DNA of 22,572 nucleotides from positions 1-22,572 of the forward strand of contig JAEXHA010000114.1 of NCBI GenBank assembly GCA_023450335.1, given 5' to 3'. The first letter of the stretch is position 1. The number at the start of each line of letters is the position of its first letter. The notes below the pieces were generated by a model. It worked only from the letters and a program-made list of their open reading frames with translations, was not told the origin of the DNA and made no database searches. Shown one piece after another: positions 22,382-22,572 of the stretch. A program made the translations under genes and the position numbers. Source of the stretch: Actinomycetes bacterium. Lineage in GTDB: Bacteria; Actinomycetota; Actinomycetes; Actinomycetales; Microbacteriaceae.

Positions 22382-22572
22382 CGACAGTCCTCCATAGCGC
22401 GCGGCTGCTCGACCGGAGCACCGCCACCGATGACGCGTGGGTCGCGTTCGACGGCGCCGTGGTCACGGCCACCGGCACCGGCGACGACTGGCAGGCCCTG
22501 CCCGGCGCCGCCCCGGTCGACCTCGCCGGCGCCTGGCTGACGCCGGGGTTCGTCGACCTGCACGGGCACGGC
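22378..22572 (+). CDS. nagA: N-acetylglucosamine-6-phosphate deacetylase, 3'-truncated
   Basis: The ATG at 22378 overlaps the hexosaminidase stop by four bases. Sixty-five codons are visible before the window end. They show the N-terminal beta-sandwich of an amidohydrolase (VLHSARLLDRS, DAWVAFDGAVVTATG) and the strand LTPGFVDLHGHG, whose HxH is the metal-site hallmark. The same strand in NagA reads PGFIDLHVHG or GHG. With a GH20 gene directly upstream, deacetylation of GlcNAc-6-phosphate is the likely role. Other amidohydrolases cannot be excluded from this fragment alone. Confidence 0.85.
   Translation, partial: MTTVLHSARLLDRSTATDDAWVAFDGAVVTATGTGDDWQALPGAAPVDLAGAWLTPGFVDLHGHG

Overview
The window is about 70% G+C, with short operon gaps, ATGA/GTGA stop-start overlaps and an actinobacterial gene set: a GTG-started polar amino-acid ABC operon, glyA-folD behind a ZTP riboswitch, and a homoprotocatechuate pathway of the Brevibacterium/Arthrobacter type. 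The motif GGATGCC/GGCATCC is strikingly frequent. I infer a Microbacteriaceae-like actinobacterium, possibly Microbacterium. That assignment is inference from style and content, not a database match.

Layout. 1-1071 (+) is the 3' part of a thiamine-diphosphate enzyme. 4585-1073 (-) is a four-gene operon: ABC ATPase, ABC-2 permease, DesK-like histidine kinase and LuxR-type response regulator, with a perfect 16-bp palindrome upstream. 6084-4699 (-) is a metabolite:H+ symporter that ends at a 15-bp-stem hairpin. Divergent from it, 6220-13043 (+) is a homoprotocatechuate (3,4-dihydroxyphenylacetate) meta-cleavage operon: a FAH-RraA fusion, a GntR/FCD regulator, HpaE, HpaD, HpaH and HpaI. A quasi-palindrome overlaps both predicted -10 boxes of the divergent promoters. 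The catalytic residues recalled for the ring-cleavage dioxygenase, the hydratase and the aldolase are all present, so ring cleavage to pyruvate and succinic semialdehyde is nearly complete. No CHM isomerase (HpaF) and no HpaBC hydroxylase are seen here.

13204-13782 (+) is a small membrane protein. 13981-16461 (+) is a complete polar amino-acid ABC importer (lipoprotein, permease, ATPase). 17835-16472 (-) is a lower-GC islet of two genes: a secreted protein with a six-cysteine, Gly/Ala-rich hydrophobic C-terminal domain, followed by a four-TM protein. It has the layout of a secreted bacteriocin-like factor with a cognate membrane (immunity-type) partner. A roughly 410-bp stretch holding a probable gene remnant separates it from folD and glyA (20549-18247, -), which are led by a ZTP (pfl) riboswitch. 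Divergent from glyA, a GH20 beta-N-acetylhexosaminidase lipoprotein (20756-22381, +) overlaps nagA, which runs off the window end.

Most notable items: the FAH-RraA fusion that replaces the usual FAH-FAH HpcE; the secreted six-Cys protein plus four-TM pair; and two intergenic arrays, between hpaD and hpaH and between glyA and folD, each with four copies of an 8-bp word arranged as inverted pairs.
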